Part shown: in pieces, positions 31,821 to 44,004 of the stretch
How the letters are laid out: the number at the start of each line of letters is the position of its first letter
How positions within the stretch are numbered: the stretch's first letter is position 1
Assembly (NCBI GenBank): GCA_950295325.1
Contig: OX485805.1
Span: forward strand, 45,532,758 to 45,596,757
Source of the DNA: Polytrichum commune
Taxonomy: Eukaryota > Streptophyta > Polytrichopsida > Polytrichales > Polytrichaceae
Reading direction: 5' to 3'
DNA: 64,000 nucleotides
Translations under genes and position numbers: made by a program
Notes under the pieces: generated by a model
What the model was told of the DNA's origin: nothing
What the model saw: only the letters and a program-made list of their open reading frames with translations
Database searches by the model: none

Positions 31821-34242
31821 AATTAAACTACAAAATATGGACTCTAATTCCCCCCAAATCGCCTTCAAAAGTGAAATCGGAAAATTTGCACACCAAAACC
31901 ATTTTTAGCATACATGTAGTATAATGACCACATGTAGTCTCCACGATACAAAGAGGTCCCCAAAACACACTACTTATGCACGGGCCCAAGGCAATGCAAC
32001 AATTCTAACACAATCCCGTTGTTCGTTCAATGGACTTCCACTAACACCAACAACATTCTTGAACATTGTCCCAGTGGTACATGAACGACATTGGCTTCTA
32101 GCATGTGGAGTTGATTGGCCACGGTGTCTATAATTGAGCAAGATTTTGCCAAGTTAAAGAACATTCTATAGAATTTGGGTTACGCTTACATGCTTACAAG
32201 TCTCAAATCAACAAGGATTTCATAGTGGTAGCAAATTAGTGAAAGAAAATGAAGTTGCATGTCTTGATTTGTTAAGGATTTTTCCAATATATGAGCAATT
32301 AATGTGGTCATAAACAATAGAAATGCAGCAATAGATGATTACGATAGTACAAAAGAATATGTAAAATAATTGCAAGGAACAAGAGACATGTAATTAACCG
32401 AGATGTGATGTTGTTTCATATAGTTCTTCGGTACATGTCGTAGAGGATTGTGGCCCACACCCCTTGTACTTGTAATATGGACATACTTGTGATGATCATT
32501 GGACCATGCGCTTTTGACTTATATAAAATATCTCCACATAAAGAAAGTGTTTGATATAGGATAAATGCACAATAATTATTGGTCCCTATAAATTTGCAAT
32601 TATAAATTTGATGCTTGCCATCGCAAGGGAAAGGTTGATGTCGAAAAACTATGCTCTTTGATAGGGCCCACATATATCTTATGTGGTTGGTTATATATGC
32701 TTGGCTACTATTGGTTGCCTCGTATTACATATGGTAATAGGTGTGTTCTTGTTTGCAACCTTTTACACGTAGATATCATAATTTACAACACCATCAACAA
32801 CTAACATATATACACCACGCATTCATATACGAGACCTGCAAGTATCATATACCCCCACAATGTTAAAAGGCATACACTCTGCCAAGCAAGAATCACCAAC
32901 CATGTCACCAACCATTTTTCAAAAGGCCCTATGGAACCTAGGTCCGGAATTGTTATAAGGGTTGCAAAAATGACACATTGGGTGGGCTATTGCTAGCACT
33001 AACAAAGACTCCACTTAAGTTGGCACCAAGATCTGATACTTGAAAGAGATATTGCCGCATTGTTAGCCTCATTCATTTTTTGAGAGCGTCATTGCTAGAC
33101 CTTCAAACAAAGGTCATCGCCTTAGATGGCTTTCTCCGTAGCCTTCATTTGCCTCCTTTTATTTCTATTTTGGCGTTCCTTTGCCAACCTAGCAATGAGA
33201 GTGGCCCTCCTCATGACCAGGATTAATTTCATTGCCCTTGCTCATGAATTTACGTTTACTAAGTTTGTGAATCAATAGGCAATGAGGCTTCATTGCAATG
33301 GGCTATGGGTGATGGTGTAGCATCTGTTGGTTATACTAGAAGTTGGGAATGGCGAGTAGGCGGAGTGGGGGAGGAAGTGAGATTGGGGTGAGATCAAGAC
33401 AAAAGTAGAGACAATCACTATGGGTGCCCCATGCACTTTCAGGAAGCATTTCTCTTTGTTTTTTCAATATTGTTCTTCGAGTTTGTACCCATATTGTTGT
33501 TGTGGTTGGATGTTTGCTTGTAATTGGCTTAAATTTAGAATTTTGGTTGATTCTCACATTCACATCACTGCCCTCCTATGATTTCCCTTGTCTATCTCAC
33601 TCTGGAGCTCCTACAATCATCATTATCTCTCACATTTCTCCATGCTTATTTGTATTTATTCATGTTCCTACTCATCTTGCTATTGGAACTGGATTTGTGT
33701 GTGTAATCTTACCTTTGCAATGGCTTTGTGCCTTCTTGCGATTTCCCTTGTCCCGACTTCTTCTCATCTTGGCAATCCTACGATTGCTCTTCTCCATCAC
33801 AAGATTGTGTTGATTTGATATCTTTGCCCCTTTGCCCTTGTGCTCCTCTGATCGCCTTGCATGACAACTTGCCTCCTTATAATCGCCTTGCCTCTTTGTA
33901 AAAACCATCATTGTGCTCGATATTGTGACCCCTCTACGTGTTTCGCCAATATTTTTCTGGAACATGTCCAATTTACTATAATACAAGGATGATACCATGT
34001 CACTATGTTGGACCCCATCATCATTGAACTTCAATGGGGTTTATTGCACTTTGCATTTATATGTGGTTTAGCCACCCATGTTGCCACATTGGTGGATGGT
34101 TTAGGAGAAGTCACAGTTGGTTAGCCGCGATGCCTTCAAAGTTGTGATTCCAAGAGTAGAACATTTTAAGTTCAAAAGGGAGCAAGTAAATTTCGATGAA
34201 AATTTTATTTATGAATTCATGGTTTAGTAGTGAGTACCAATT
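31821..34242. other. Gene-free stretch
   Basis: A plus-strand frame at 33424-33813 is long (129 codons) but highly hydrophobic and lies in a C/T-rich strand. The minus-strand frame opposite it (33672-34034) is basic. Neither matches a known family, and both look like products of strand composition. Nothing else is recognised. Confidence 0.4.
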
Positions 34243-34247
34243 GTGGG

Positions 34248-34645
34248 TGTTAAGATAATGGATAAGCACCTAGGCAACCTAGGTTAACCGTCATCTAGCA
34301 TGGAAGCTAATCAGTATTAATTAGTTTCACATGGGCATTAGCCACCTTAAGTAAAGTGGCGGCCGCCGGTAGGAGGCCGTGCACACAAGTCCAAGGTATC
34401 TCAACTTATGAGCAAACAATTAGTTAAGGGCCTCGGTCTTGGTGTAGGAGACCGAGGCCGAGCTAGAATATTCCCACCGAGGTAGCTAGTCCACGGTGTA
34501 ACCAGGTGCCGACATTTGGACCTAGTCCAAGTGTTGAGCTAGATTGTATATAAGGGCAGTTATCCCCTTGATCAAGATAGTTCAAGAGCTTGAGTTAGCA
34601 CCGTTACTCTGTTTCATTATGCAGTTGGTTTCCTCACTCTTAACA
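34248..34645 (+). repeat. 5' LTR of the copia element (398 bp)
   Basis: Starts TGTTAAGATAATGG and ends CACTCTTAACA, so it has short inverted ends TGTTAAG/CTTAACA. It carries a TATA-like TTGTATATAAGG at about 34545-34556, a likely promoter. The tRNA primer site should begin directly after it; the following bases (CGTTATCAGCACTGC) resemble plant copia primer sites only loosely. Confidence 0.95.
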
Positions 34646-35532
34646 CGTTATCAGCACTGCTCCTAGCACCTCATTGTTCACTTCATATTGTTAGTCAATC
34701 ACCTCTGAGAGCACTTGAGTGGTCACTTTTGAAAGATCACTAGATAGACATGCATGTTTAGCTTGTTTAAGGCATCAGAAAGTCATTTTTACTACTAGAC
34801 AGATAGTTTTACCACTGGACTACTATCAGAAAGCACAGTTGGCCTAGGATCAGATATAGCTCTTTGTCATTCCATGATAACTATTATATCTGAAAGCATT
34901 ACTCTCTTTCTTACCCCATTTTCTACATTATGGATAGTTGTGATAGTATTGAAGTGCTGCTAAATTTTCCCCCAGATTTTCATGTAGAAAAGTCATACAT
35001 TGTTACAGTACCGAACTACTGTCCAACAGTTAGTAGCAAATCAGATATACCTTCTGATTTTACCAAGTCACAAGAAAAGTTACGCTGCATAATTTTTTTC
35101 TGAATTTTCTACCTTCAGAAACGTTATGCTGCCGAAATTTACTTGGAAACTTCCACTTTGAGATTCTAACCAATCTGTTTTAAGCTCTTCTACCTAAACC
35201 AAGGAGTAGACACTGGCATGTGTTACTAGTGTTTGATTTCATAGATTTTTTCTAGTTGCTGAAATCTACTGCAGAGACAAATTAGAACTCAGTTTGATTT
35301 CAGAATCAGATTTATCTTTACTAACCCCTACTGGTTAGCTGAAGCTTGGTTTTTACTTCACCTGTAGAAGTTCTTACTTACCCCAGATACAAAACCCAAT
35401 ATCAAGTTATATAGACTTTATTTTTTTTTACCCACTTAAGTTTATGGTCACACTAATATAGAATTCTGGTTGATAGCGACTAACCATATTTAAGCACCCT
35501 TTTCCGTATGTACCCTTGTCTCATTAAAATAA

Positions 35533-36564
35533 ATGTTTACTTCATCAACTGATGACATAGACACCATAATATCAATGTCTACAAAACCTAGATTTACGGA
35601 ATCCAAAATGCATGCCTTAATGTTTGCACCTCTGAGTTCCGATGGGTCAAACTTCTTAGAATGGGTTAACGATGCTAAAGTGTTACTGAGTGTTGAGGAC
35701 CTCGCCAAGACTCTAACATCACCACTTCCCAGCACAATCACCACCCCAACGGACGACACACCACCGATCCCGCCAGCAGCCAAATGGCATACACTGATGA
35801 TACTTCGACGCCACCTCAACCATGCATTACGACTTCAATACTTGCAGATCGAGGACCCCGCCGAGCTATGGGGGGAACTTCACGCCCGGTTTGACCACGA
35901 ACAGACGTTGTTCCTGCCACAAGCTCGAGCGGATTGGACCAACATCCGAGTACTCGATTTCCCGGACTTCGCCGCATTCAACTCAGAGCTGCACCGGATT
36001 ACAGCTCAACTTCGGTTGTGCGGGCAAGTCATCACAGACGAGGAGCTAATCGAGAAGACCCTCTCGACATTCCCACCTGCAACGGCCATTCTCTCACAAC
36101 AATACAAGAATATGAAGTTTAAGAAGCACTTGAAGCTCATGTCTCACCTATTGCTCACCGAGAAGCATCACCAAATCCTGCTACGAAACGCGGAATCCCG
36201 ACCAGCGAGGGAGGTGCATACGACCATCGCCAAGATCGAGGACGTCGAGCTGGAGGAGCTAAACGGAACCACGGGAGCCCTCGCACCGATGCCGGGGACG
36301 GGACGCAGAGTGGAAGCGACGCGCGGAGCCGGAGCTGGACTGGGAGCAGGACCGCGGCGGGACGACTCACCAGTTCACCACCACGCGGAAGTTCACACTA
36401 CAGAGGCCTCCCGTAGGCCACCAAGAGGTTCTTTTCGCAAAACTCCACCTCAATGGCATAATAAACCTGCAACAGGGAACCCACACAGACCTAGATACTT
36501 CCCACCTAAGCAGGAACATGCTAGGACAACCTCGGGAAATTGTCACAAATGTGGGAGAAAATGA
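35533..36564 (+). pseudogene. copia gag, stopped inside the zinc knuckle
   Basis: The 343-codon frame has a capsid-like region (LWGELHARFD, LCGQVITDEELIEKTLSTFP) of the copia UBN2/gag type, then an arginine- and proline-rich part, and reaches CHKCGR of a CCHC knuckle. A TGA at 36562-36564 replaces the glycine codon expected before the histidine; the remaining H and C follow in the same frame. The 5' leader from the LTR to this ATG is 887 bp. The gag was thus intact until one point mutation in its nucleic-acid-binding motif. Confidence 0.9.
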
Positions 36565-37023
36565 CATTTTGCAAAGGATTGCAGGGCATCACAGTACATT
36601 GTAGATATGTTCAGGGAATTGCAAGAGCTACGTAATAAACCAAGGCAAAATTACAACTTTGAACCCTCAGACATGTCCGATCTTGATTTTGATGTGGAAA
36701 ATTTTATGGCTATCCGGGAAGGAGGCACGTCAACCCAAGATGTTGCCCTCCTGGATAGCGCATCAACTTACACAATCCTAACTAAGGCACAATTCTTCCA
36801 CTTCCAAAGTGAGAAGTCCTGGTCCACATGTAAGATACTTACAATGGGCCGGAAGCCGGACGCTAAGGTTCCGGGAGGGCCGGGCAACAATTATCTTGCC
36901 CGGGGGATTCCCCCTCAATTGCGAGAAAGCAATGCACGCCCCAGATGCGCCGAGGAGCCTGATCAGCCATCGGGATCTGAGGACGAGGAATATCCACCTC
37001 TGCACAACGATGCAGGGCGATGA
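36565..37023 (+). pseudogene. copia aspartic protease region, frameshifted
   Basis: Continues the gag frame after the stop. The motif LLDSASTYTIL at about 36750-36783 fits the active-site DS(G/A) loop of copia proteases. Past about 36850 the sense continues in the next frame, consistent with one inserted base near 36845-36850. The out-of-phase tail to 37023 is meaningless. Confidence 0.8.
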
Positions 37024-38320
37024 AGAAGTAATCGAGCTTAGGCAAGGGCCCCATGTCATTGCCACCGCTAACGCGGGCCTCGATGGACTTTGTAAGGTTG
37101 CCATAAAACCCTTGGCATCTAGCCCCACCCTAGGTGAGGAAGAGGTTTGTATGGCCGCGTGGGAAAGAGGTCCCACAGCGGAGCGCAACCTGGCACAGGG
37201 AGTGTCTATAGACACTAAAGCCGCCAAGCCAAACATTTGGCACTCCAGACTAGGGCATCCAGAAACAACAATATTCCGGAGGATGATCCCTTTGACCCAA
37301 GGTCATACCCTGACAACGGCCGACGCCGGGAAGATGCAAGAATGCGTGGCCTGCATTCAGGGAAAACTAATCAGGAGACCGTCACATTGGACCTTACCCA
37401 CGGAACTACCTCCGCCACTATTCAGGATACATGGGGATATTTGTGGACCGATAAGCCCACCCTCGGGGACCTTCCGTTACTACTTCATATTGGTCGACGC
37501 ATCGGGAAGCCATCTTGAAGTCGCACTACTTCCGATCCGGAACCTAGCCTTCCCGAAACTCCTATTCATCCTACTTAGATACAAAAATCATTTTCCGGAT
37601 AACCCGATAAAACACCTAAGGATGGACAACGCGCAAAATTTCCGATCTCACGCGTTTGAAGATTTTTGCATTGCATCCGGCATAAGCCTATCATACTCAG
37701 TACCTTACGAGCACTTACAAAATGGCCTCGCAGAGGCATTTGTGAAGAAAATCCAACTCGTAGCAAGACCCTTGCTACTCCATTCCCGACTTCTATCTAA
37801 CATGTGGGGCCACGCAGTCTTGCATGCCGCAACCCTCCTCAAGCTTAGACCCACCTTACTAAACACCCAAACATCCTACGAACTCCTATCCGGGAAACCT
37901 CCAAATGTTGCCCACATTCGGACCTTCCGGTGCCAAGTTTGGGTACTACTATCCGACCCGAAAAGACACAAACTAGGATCCCAACGACACGAGGGAATCT
38001 ACATTGGGTACGATTCACCCTCAATCATACGGTATCTAGAACCCGTAACAGGTAACCTCCTTAAAGTCAAATTCGCCAATTGCAAGTTCATTGAACATGT
38101 ATTCCCAACCATACACTCATCCAAGCCTAACCCACCTTTGAACTTCGGTGCACCGGAGACGTTTACCCAGAATTCCGACCCACCTACGGCCCTAACCAAC
38201 ACCGAAACCTCCAAATTACTCAACCTTAAGGCCCTAGCTGAAAACGTCCTAGACGGTTTTTCAACCGAGGAAAGGATAATTCGCAGTGCCATCCCTGGCA
38301 CCGGCAATATCCTCCCTTAA
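36809..38320 (+). pseudogene. copia integrase
   Basis: Long frame after the shift. A pre-integrase HHCC zinc region has WHSRLGHP and CVACIQGK (about 37240-37360). The catalytic core has D at 37436, D at 37625 (in MDNAQNF) and E at 37733, the last two separated by 35 residues as in the D,D-35-E triad. A C-terminal region follows. The frame ends at TAA 38318-38320 in the linker before the reverse transcriptase, whose frame is the same, so this is a point nonsense mutation. All three catalytic residues remain. Confidence 0.9.
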
Positions 38321-38431
38321 AAACGACAAGCCACCAAACCACCCGCAACCCGAACCCAAACACCAAAACAACCAAAAATCCATTTCACCACCGAGTCCTT
38401 AGACTCGAGCCCCGAGACCGATCCCTCAACC

Positions 38432-39403
38432 TTGGAACAAGCCAAAAAGAGTGCGGATTGGCCAAGTTGGAAATCGGCCTTAGAGGCCGAATATGCCTGT
38501 CTCCGAAAACACGATGTGTTTTCAGACATTGCGGACGACCTCGAGAAACCGCCAATTGGCCACAAGCTAATTTTCACCCAAAAATTAGACTCGCAAAGCC
38601 AAGTGATAAGATATAAGGTAAGGCTAGTAGCTCAAGGTTTCACCCAACGTCTTGGAGTTGATTTCGACCAAACCTACTCACCTGTGATAGACTGTGTCTC
38701 CTTCAGGTACCTGCTTGCCTTAACCATCCATCTTGCTTTCAATATATACTTACTGGATGTGGTAACTGTGTACCTACACGGTACTTTGGATTCAATCATG
38801 CATATCAACCCGCCACCCGGATTCCTAGAATCCGTGCCTAAGCCCAAACCGGGACGGTTTGTAGGCCTAAGGATATGCAAGGCCTTATACGGCCTCAAGC
38901 AATCAGGCCGAGCCTGGTATTACCACTTGTGCCACTTCCTAATATCTCAAGGTTTCATTCACAACCCTACTCTATCCTACGTTTTTACATATTGTACCAA
39001 TGATGGTTTTGTAATCATTGCCGCATATGTCGACGATTTGAACATCATCGGAACACCCGAGATGTGCAAATTTGCCCAAGACATTTTAACAAGCAAATTT
39101 GATATGAAATGTCTTGGCCCCACTACCTTTTGTTTGGGACTTCTAGTCCATCACACCCCGAATGGCATATTCTTGCACCAACATGCATACGTCCAGAAAA
39201 TGCTTAAAATGTTTCAGATGGACGACGCCAACCCATTGGCCGCACCAATGATCGGGAGGAGCAAGACGGACGAAGACCTGTACCAACCTCGTGAGGAGGA
39301 GGAGGAGGTGATAGAGAAGCAAAAATACCTCACCGCGGTTGGTTCCTTCACCTACCTAACGACCCACACTCGACCCGACATCGCATTCGCCACAAGCATC
39401 TAG
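38432..39403 (+). pseudogene. copia reverse transcriptase
   Basis: The 323-codon frame has the RVT_2 layout: KARLVAQGF-like VRLVAQGFTQ, FDQTYSPV, LDVVTVYLHG, ALYGLKQSGRAWY, the catalytic YVDDL at 39026-39040, and TRPDIAFATS at the end. One catalytic-region change stands out: LDVVTVYLHG has V where copia usually has the first catalytic Asp followed by N/A-F-L-(N/H)-G, so active-site integrity is doubtful. It stops at 39403, 36 bp before the nested MITE. Confidence 0.9.
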
Positions 39404-39439
39404 GCTAGGCATAGCCAAAATCCAACGATGTGGCATTGG

Positions 39440-39845
39440 CACCGGGGCGTCACTCCATTGTCAAGTTGAACACCACGTGCGACTAAAAAAAATATTCTTT
39501 TGGTAAGTTGCACCACCAAAATGGGTCAAAATTTTATCAATTTTTTTTATGAGTTGATATTCACAGTACCTATGACATAGTTAAAAGTGGTAACTAAATT
39601 TGATGATTTGTTTTTTTCATAAAACATACCGTTTCTAACTAGAATGACATAGAATTGAACTAAAATAATTACTAAAAAAAAAGATGACTAAAAATTTCAA
39701 AAAACTATACAAAATATACTATCAATGGTTATGTATATGTAGAAAAAATATCATAAATTTTAAAATTATATATAGCATGTAATATAGGGGTAGCAAACTT
39801 TGTCTACACGTGGTATCAACTTGACAATGAAATGACCTCCCCGTG
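39440..39845. mobile_element. hAT-like MITE (406 bp) nested in the copia element
   Basis: The left end CACCGGGGCGTCACTCCATT and the reversed right end CACGGGGAGGTCATTTCATT continue as inverted repeats for about 43 bp, through a shared CCACGTG. The 8 bases GGCATTGG are duplicated exactly on both sides (39432-39439, 39846-39853). The copia RNase H coding sequence resumes directly after the right copy. The ends match those of 54372-55970 (CACGGGGGGGTCAC, then AACCACGTGCGA) and less closely 8386-9381. AT-rich interior, no frame. Confidence 0.88.
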
Positions 39846-39853
39846 GGCATTGG

Positions 39854-40446
39854 AATGGAGTCAAGCACCTCCTATGGTATTTACAAGGTACATCCGACCT
39901 CGGACTATATTACCAAAAGTCTAACAAATCCGAGGTGATAGGTTTTGCAGATTCAGGATTCCGAACCGACCCAAGTGCGTGAAAATCTCAAACCGGATAC
40001 ATTTTTCTCAAGTGCGGAGCGCCCATCTCGTGGAAGTCCACAAAACAGACCGTAACCGCAACATCGACGAACCACGCCGAATTGCCAGCCTTCCATGAAG
40101 CCGCCTGCGAATGCGTCTGATTGCGCACCATCGAAAAAATCATAAAGCAGCAATGTAAAATCCAGAGGAGGAGAAACCAATAGTCATCTTCGAAGACAAT
40201 ACCGCTTGCATACAACAAATGTCTTCGGGCTTCATAAAAGCCGACCGGACTAAACATATTAGTCCCCATATGTTTAGTTTCTCTGAAGACTTAATAAGCA
40301 AAGGTCAACTAGAGATCCGAAAGGTAAAATCGAAACATAATATAGCCGATATACTTACCAAAGCTCTCCCCGCATATAAGCATAAGAAATTGTTACATGC
40401 CGCCGGGATGAGGTCACTCCAAGACTTAGACTCTTCCAAAGATTAA
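39854..40446 (+). pseudogene. copia RNase H, interrupted and frameshifted
   Basis: Resumes after the MITE with LLWYLQGTSDLGLYY, then a FADSGF (catalytic D), an HAELPAFHEA (catalytic E) and, after a frameshift near 40170, IFEDNTACIQQM (catalytic D) and TKHI. It carries TGA stops at 39980-39982 and 40118-40120. The tail from 40219 to 40446 is open and ends 87 bp before the 3' LTR. Confidence 0.88.
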
Positions 40447-40533
40447 CATTTTTTTCTTCCTCAAGGTTTTTGTCCCGAACCGGGTTTTACATGAGATAGT
40501 TTTTGATGAGGTTAATCCTAGGTTGAGGAGGAG

Positions 40534-40930
40534 TGTTAAGATAATGGATAAGCACCTAGGCAACCTAGGTTAACCGTCATCTAGCATGGAAGCTAATCAG
40601 TATTAATTAGTTTCACATGGGCATTAGCCACCTTAAGTAAAGTGGCGGCCGCCGGTAGGAGGCCGTGCACACAAGTCCAAGGTATCTCAACTTATGAGCA
40701 AACAATTAGTTAAGGGCCTCGGTCTTGGTGTAGGAGACCGAGGCCGAGCTAGAATATTCCCACCAAGATAGCTAGTCCACGGTGTAACTAGGTGCCGACA
40801 TTTGGACCTAGTCCAAGTGTCGAGCCAGATTGTATATAAGGGCAGTTCCCCCTTGATCAAGATAGTTCAAGAGCTTGAGTTAGCTCCGTTACTTTGTTTC
40901 ATTATGCACATGGTTTCCTCACTCTTAACA
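40534..40930 (+). repeat. 3' LTR of the copia element (397 bp)
   Basis: About 97% identical to the 5' LTR; the first roughly 230 bp are the same, and differences cluster in the last 160 bp (R/U5 side). Preceded by a purine-rich tract at about 40525-40533. Confidence 0.95.
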
Positions 40931-41219
40931 GTGGGCAACAAATATCCCATACGATGCCCTAATTTACGACCAAGGCAGCTTACTAACAGAAGAGTAGTTG
41001 ATCTATAAAGAGTACTAAGCCTTGAGGCCGACCATAACATAATTGATGATTCGGATGTTGAAGTAGGAATATGTAATGTAAGACGATGAAGAATACGCAC
41101 CTTATAGTAGTGTGCAAGTTTAACATGCAAAATGACCATAGGCCAACAATTATAGATTTATTCATGCCATAGAATATTTCGGAGAGTTATTTGACAAATG
41201 TCCCTATGATTAAAGAGTT

Positions 41220-41530
41220 GGACCTCGTGTACTTAAAAATGACACATTCAATAATGCTATGTGATCATGTAAACAATGTAGTGTTGACACATTTAAAGAA
41301 AATCTATGGGTCTTTATTTTTTCAACAATAATTACATGTCTCGATTTATTAAGACAATTATGAACATCGTGTAAAATGACATTTAAGTATATTTGGACAA
41401 ACCACTTATCCAAAAATAATAATGGATGTATATCTTTCATATAAAAACATCAAACAACAACAACAACAACCATAACATAACAACCACAACTTTGAATGTT
41501 TGTATTCCATATTTGCCAACCATCATATTT
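41220..41530 (-). repeat. Dispersed repeat, inverted relative to 44005-44350
   Basis: Read on the minus strand, it encodes a LFLDKWFVQIYLNV-like stretch that recurs as LFLDKWFTQIYLNV on the plus strand near 44290-44340. Both copies also share GAATGTTTGTATTCCAT and TTTGCCAACCA blocks. The copies are in opposite orientation 2.7 kb apart. This is an old transposon fragment of unknown class. Confidence 0.55.
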
Positions 41531-42534
41531 GTGTAGCTTTATGATCTAGTGTACAGTAACACAATAATCAACCATATTTGGCATTTGGAATAAGTCATGC
41601 ATAAATCCAAATATATACTTAAATCTTAGTTTGTACTTCTTATGCACGGTAAGCTCTGATTTGGGATTTTATTTATTTATTTATTTATTTAATGTTAAAC
41701 ATATGACCTTTACGTATATGCCAATATTATTGTCATGAATTTACATAATATTGGTGTAATAATTCACTTTATTAAAATATTTAGCGACAAACTCAAGACA
41801 ATTTATCAACCAAAAAATTATATTAATTAAGTATATACATGTATTGAGGAGTTTATCTTTGTTGGGGTGTATACACATGTTAAATGAGAAGACATTTGTT
41901 TTTGTAAAATGTAATGTTTGTGTAAACATGGAAATTTGTATACATTGTGTTCACGTTGGTTATTTGTGTTGTTCCTTTGAGAATCATGGTACGTGTTTTT
42001 TTCATAATATTGATTGATGTAGTATTAATTTTATTTATAAATATTTATATTAGAGGGTTTGTATTTATGAATACAATCTTATTTTGTTTATGGATATTTA
42101 GGAAGATTATATTCCTTGGTGGCATGGATACAAGGGTGGTGGTCAAGGTTGGTTTAACAATATCACGACTCTCATTTGTGTATCACGGTCCCATGTCTGC
42201 TATATAGGTGGAAAAGATCTTTGTTTAGTTTCTAAGGCATGTCTTCATTATTTAAATTCCGTTGCATACTGTGAGCCCAAAATGGTACCCACATGTATTC
42301 TTAACCTTTTGAAATTATTAGAAGTTATGTTTTGATGTTTTATGATTATTCACCAAAATATAATAAGAATGAGATTGAGTGAAGTTATGTTTAGACCTTA
42401 GGTTGATTAGAAGTTTAGCGGTGTGAAGAAAGTTCCTTAGTTTTGTAAGCATAGTGTGTGGTGAACCAAGGGTGGTTTCTTGAGTTAAATGTTTGAATTA
42501 GGATTTATGTTGTTGGTTTAAGAGTTGAAGGCTT
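41531..42534. other. Gene-free stretch
   Basis: AT-rich, with an ATTT microsatellite at about 41669-41690. The 86-codon plus-strand frame at 41947-42207 is hydrophobic and unrecognised. Confidence 0.4.
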
Positions 42535-42880
42535 AAATGATAGGATGAGAGCCTACAAAGTAAGAAAACATCAAAATGTTTGTCTTGAGTATTGGGGGTG
42601 GTCACCTACTCTCTTGAAGGCTTAAAGGATAGGATGAGACCCTAAAAAGTAGAAAAATATCAAAAGATTTATCTTGAGCCTTGGGGGTGCTCACCTACTC
42701 CCTTGAAAGCTTAAAGAATATGATAAGAGCCTACAAAATAGGAAAGGATGAAAATATTTATCTTGAGCCTTGGGGGTGCTCACCTACTCCCTTGAAGGCT
42801 TAAAGAATATGATAAGAGCCTACAAAATAGGAAAGGATGAAAATGTTTATCTTGAGCCTTGGGGGTCCTCACCTACTCCG
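42535..42880 (+). repeat. Tandem repeat, four units of about 79-89 bp
   Basis: Units start at about 42535, 42614, 42703 and 42792 with TTGAAGGCTTAAA and contain CTTGAGCCTTGGGGGTGCTC and ACCTACTC. Units 3 and 4 are nearly identical and thus the youngest. No coding frame spans the array. Confidence 0.85.
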
Positions 42881-43253
42881 TTTCACCTCACTATATAATC
42901 CTCACTCTCCCCTCTCCCTCTCTCTCTTTCTTTTATGCTCTTTGGCACCCCATGTGTTATGAGTGTAGGTATGTGAGAAGCAAGAAAGGAGCACGTGTGT
43001 GTGCAAGGTCTCGAGGTGAAGAACCAAGACTAATTAGCCTTGAAGTTAGTTGACACTTGTTAGGAGTAGTCTTTAGTTTGAGGCATTTAGAGCTTAGCTC
43101 GTTGTGTTCAACTTATAGAATTTAGACTTATATCATTTAAATTTATAGTATTTAGAATTATGACATTTAGAGTTGTAGCATCTAGATTCATGTTAGATTT
43201 AAAGCATTCAACCTTGTAGGCTTTAAGGCGGAGGCCACTTAGGCTAACTGCTA

Positions 43254-43390
43254 GTTTGAAGTTGGAGGCAGTGGGCTTAGTTGTTTGTTTGAAGTTGGAG
43301 GCAGTCGGTTTAGCTGCCGGTTTGAAGTTGGAGGCAGTCGGGCTTAGCTGCTAGTTTGAAGTTGGAGGCAGTTAGGCCTAGCGGCTGGGT
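43254..43390 (+). repeat. Tandem repeat, four units of about 33 bp
   Basis: GTTTGAAGTTGGAGGCAGT occurs at about 43254, 43287, 43320 and 43354, each followed by a GGCTTAG(C/T)TGC-like part. The flanks continue with diverged TTAGACTA/TTAG-rich words to about 43570. Confidence 0.85.
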
Positions 43391-44004
43391 TAAGTAGAGC
43401 CAGTTAGATTTAGCGAATGGGTTTAGGAGGAATCTAGTTCCAACTAGTTGTGCACTCCCGAGTCTAAGCTAGATCGACAAGCTAAGTTACTACTAGTTAG
43501 TGAGGATGGTTAATTAGACTAATTAGTTAGGCTAGAGGGTTAGACTAGTTGGGTTAGGCTAGTTGGTTTAGTGGTTGCATTATGAGATGAAGTTGGGAAT
43601 GATTTGTGAGGGACTTGTGGAAGAGGAGATAATGTTAAGTTATATAAGTGTTTTTCAACACTTGTATTAAAACTTATGTGCCTCATGGAATCAACACATC
43701 ATAGCCTCAGCGAGGTATCATGCACCAGTGAATAATTAACAGCGGGAACCAAAGTTGCAAGGGAGAAATCATTGAAGGCATGCGTGGCAAAGGCAGTGGG
43801 GTGGGCTCTGGAAAAAGCCAATGATGTGTCTATACACGAGGTTCACACTAATAAAATGTCATAATTTGAATTAAATTAGAAACTCATCAAGGTAGAACGT
43901 ACATTCCATGTTACCACAAGTTGTTATGTTACACATACGATCTCCAAATCTATTACACGGACTAGGACGCTTAAGGGTGGTATGTTTGGCCTCACATATA
44001 CTAT

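Larger units (their letters stand above)
34248..40930 (+). mobile_element. Ty1/copia LTR retrotransposon, full length but defective (6,683 bp)
   Basis: Two LTRs (34248-34645 and 40534-40930) begin TGTTAAG and end CTTAACA. The 5 bases GTGGG flank the element on both sides (34243-34247, 40931-40935). Between them, in copia order: gag with a zinc knuckle, aspartic protease, integrase, reverse transcriptase, RNase H. A purine run (GAGGAGGAG) directly precedes the 3' LTR. The LTRs differ at about 11 positions in 398, so insertion is fairly old. Breaks: a stop inside the zinc knuckle (36562), a frameshift near 36850 after the protease, a stop at 38318, a 406-bp MITE in the RNase H region, stops at 39980 and 40118, and a frameshift near 40170. 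It cannot make its own proteins. Confidence 0.95.

Noticed and set aside
33424-33813. 129-codon hydrophobic plus-strand frame
   Set aside because: C/T-rich strand composition yields long runs of L, I, V, F and S; no start context, no family, and an equally long frame lies on the other strand.
36778-37236. Minus-strand 152-codon frame in the copia element
   Set aside because: Antisense to the protease and integrase coding region, which has clear motifs on the plus strand.
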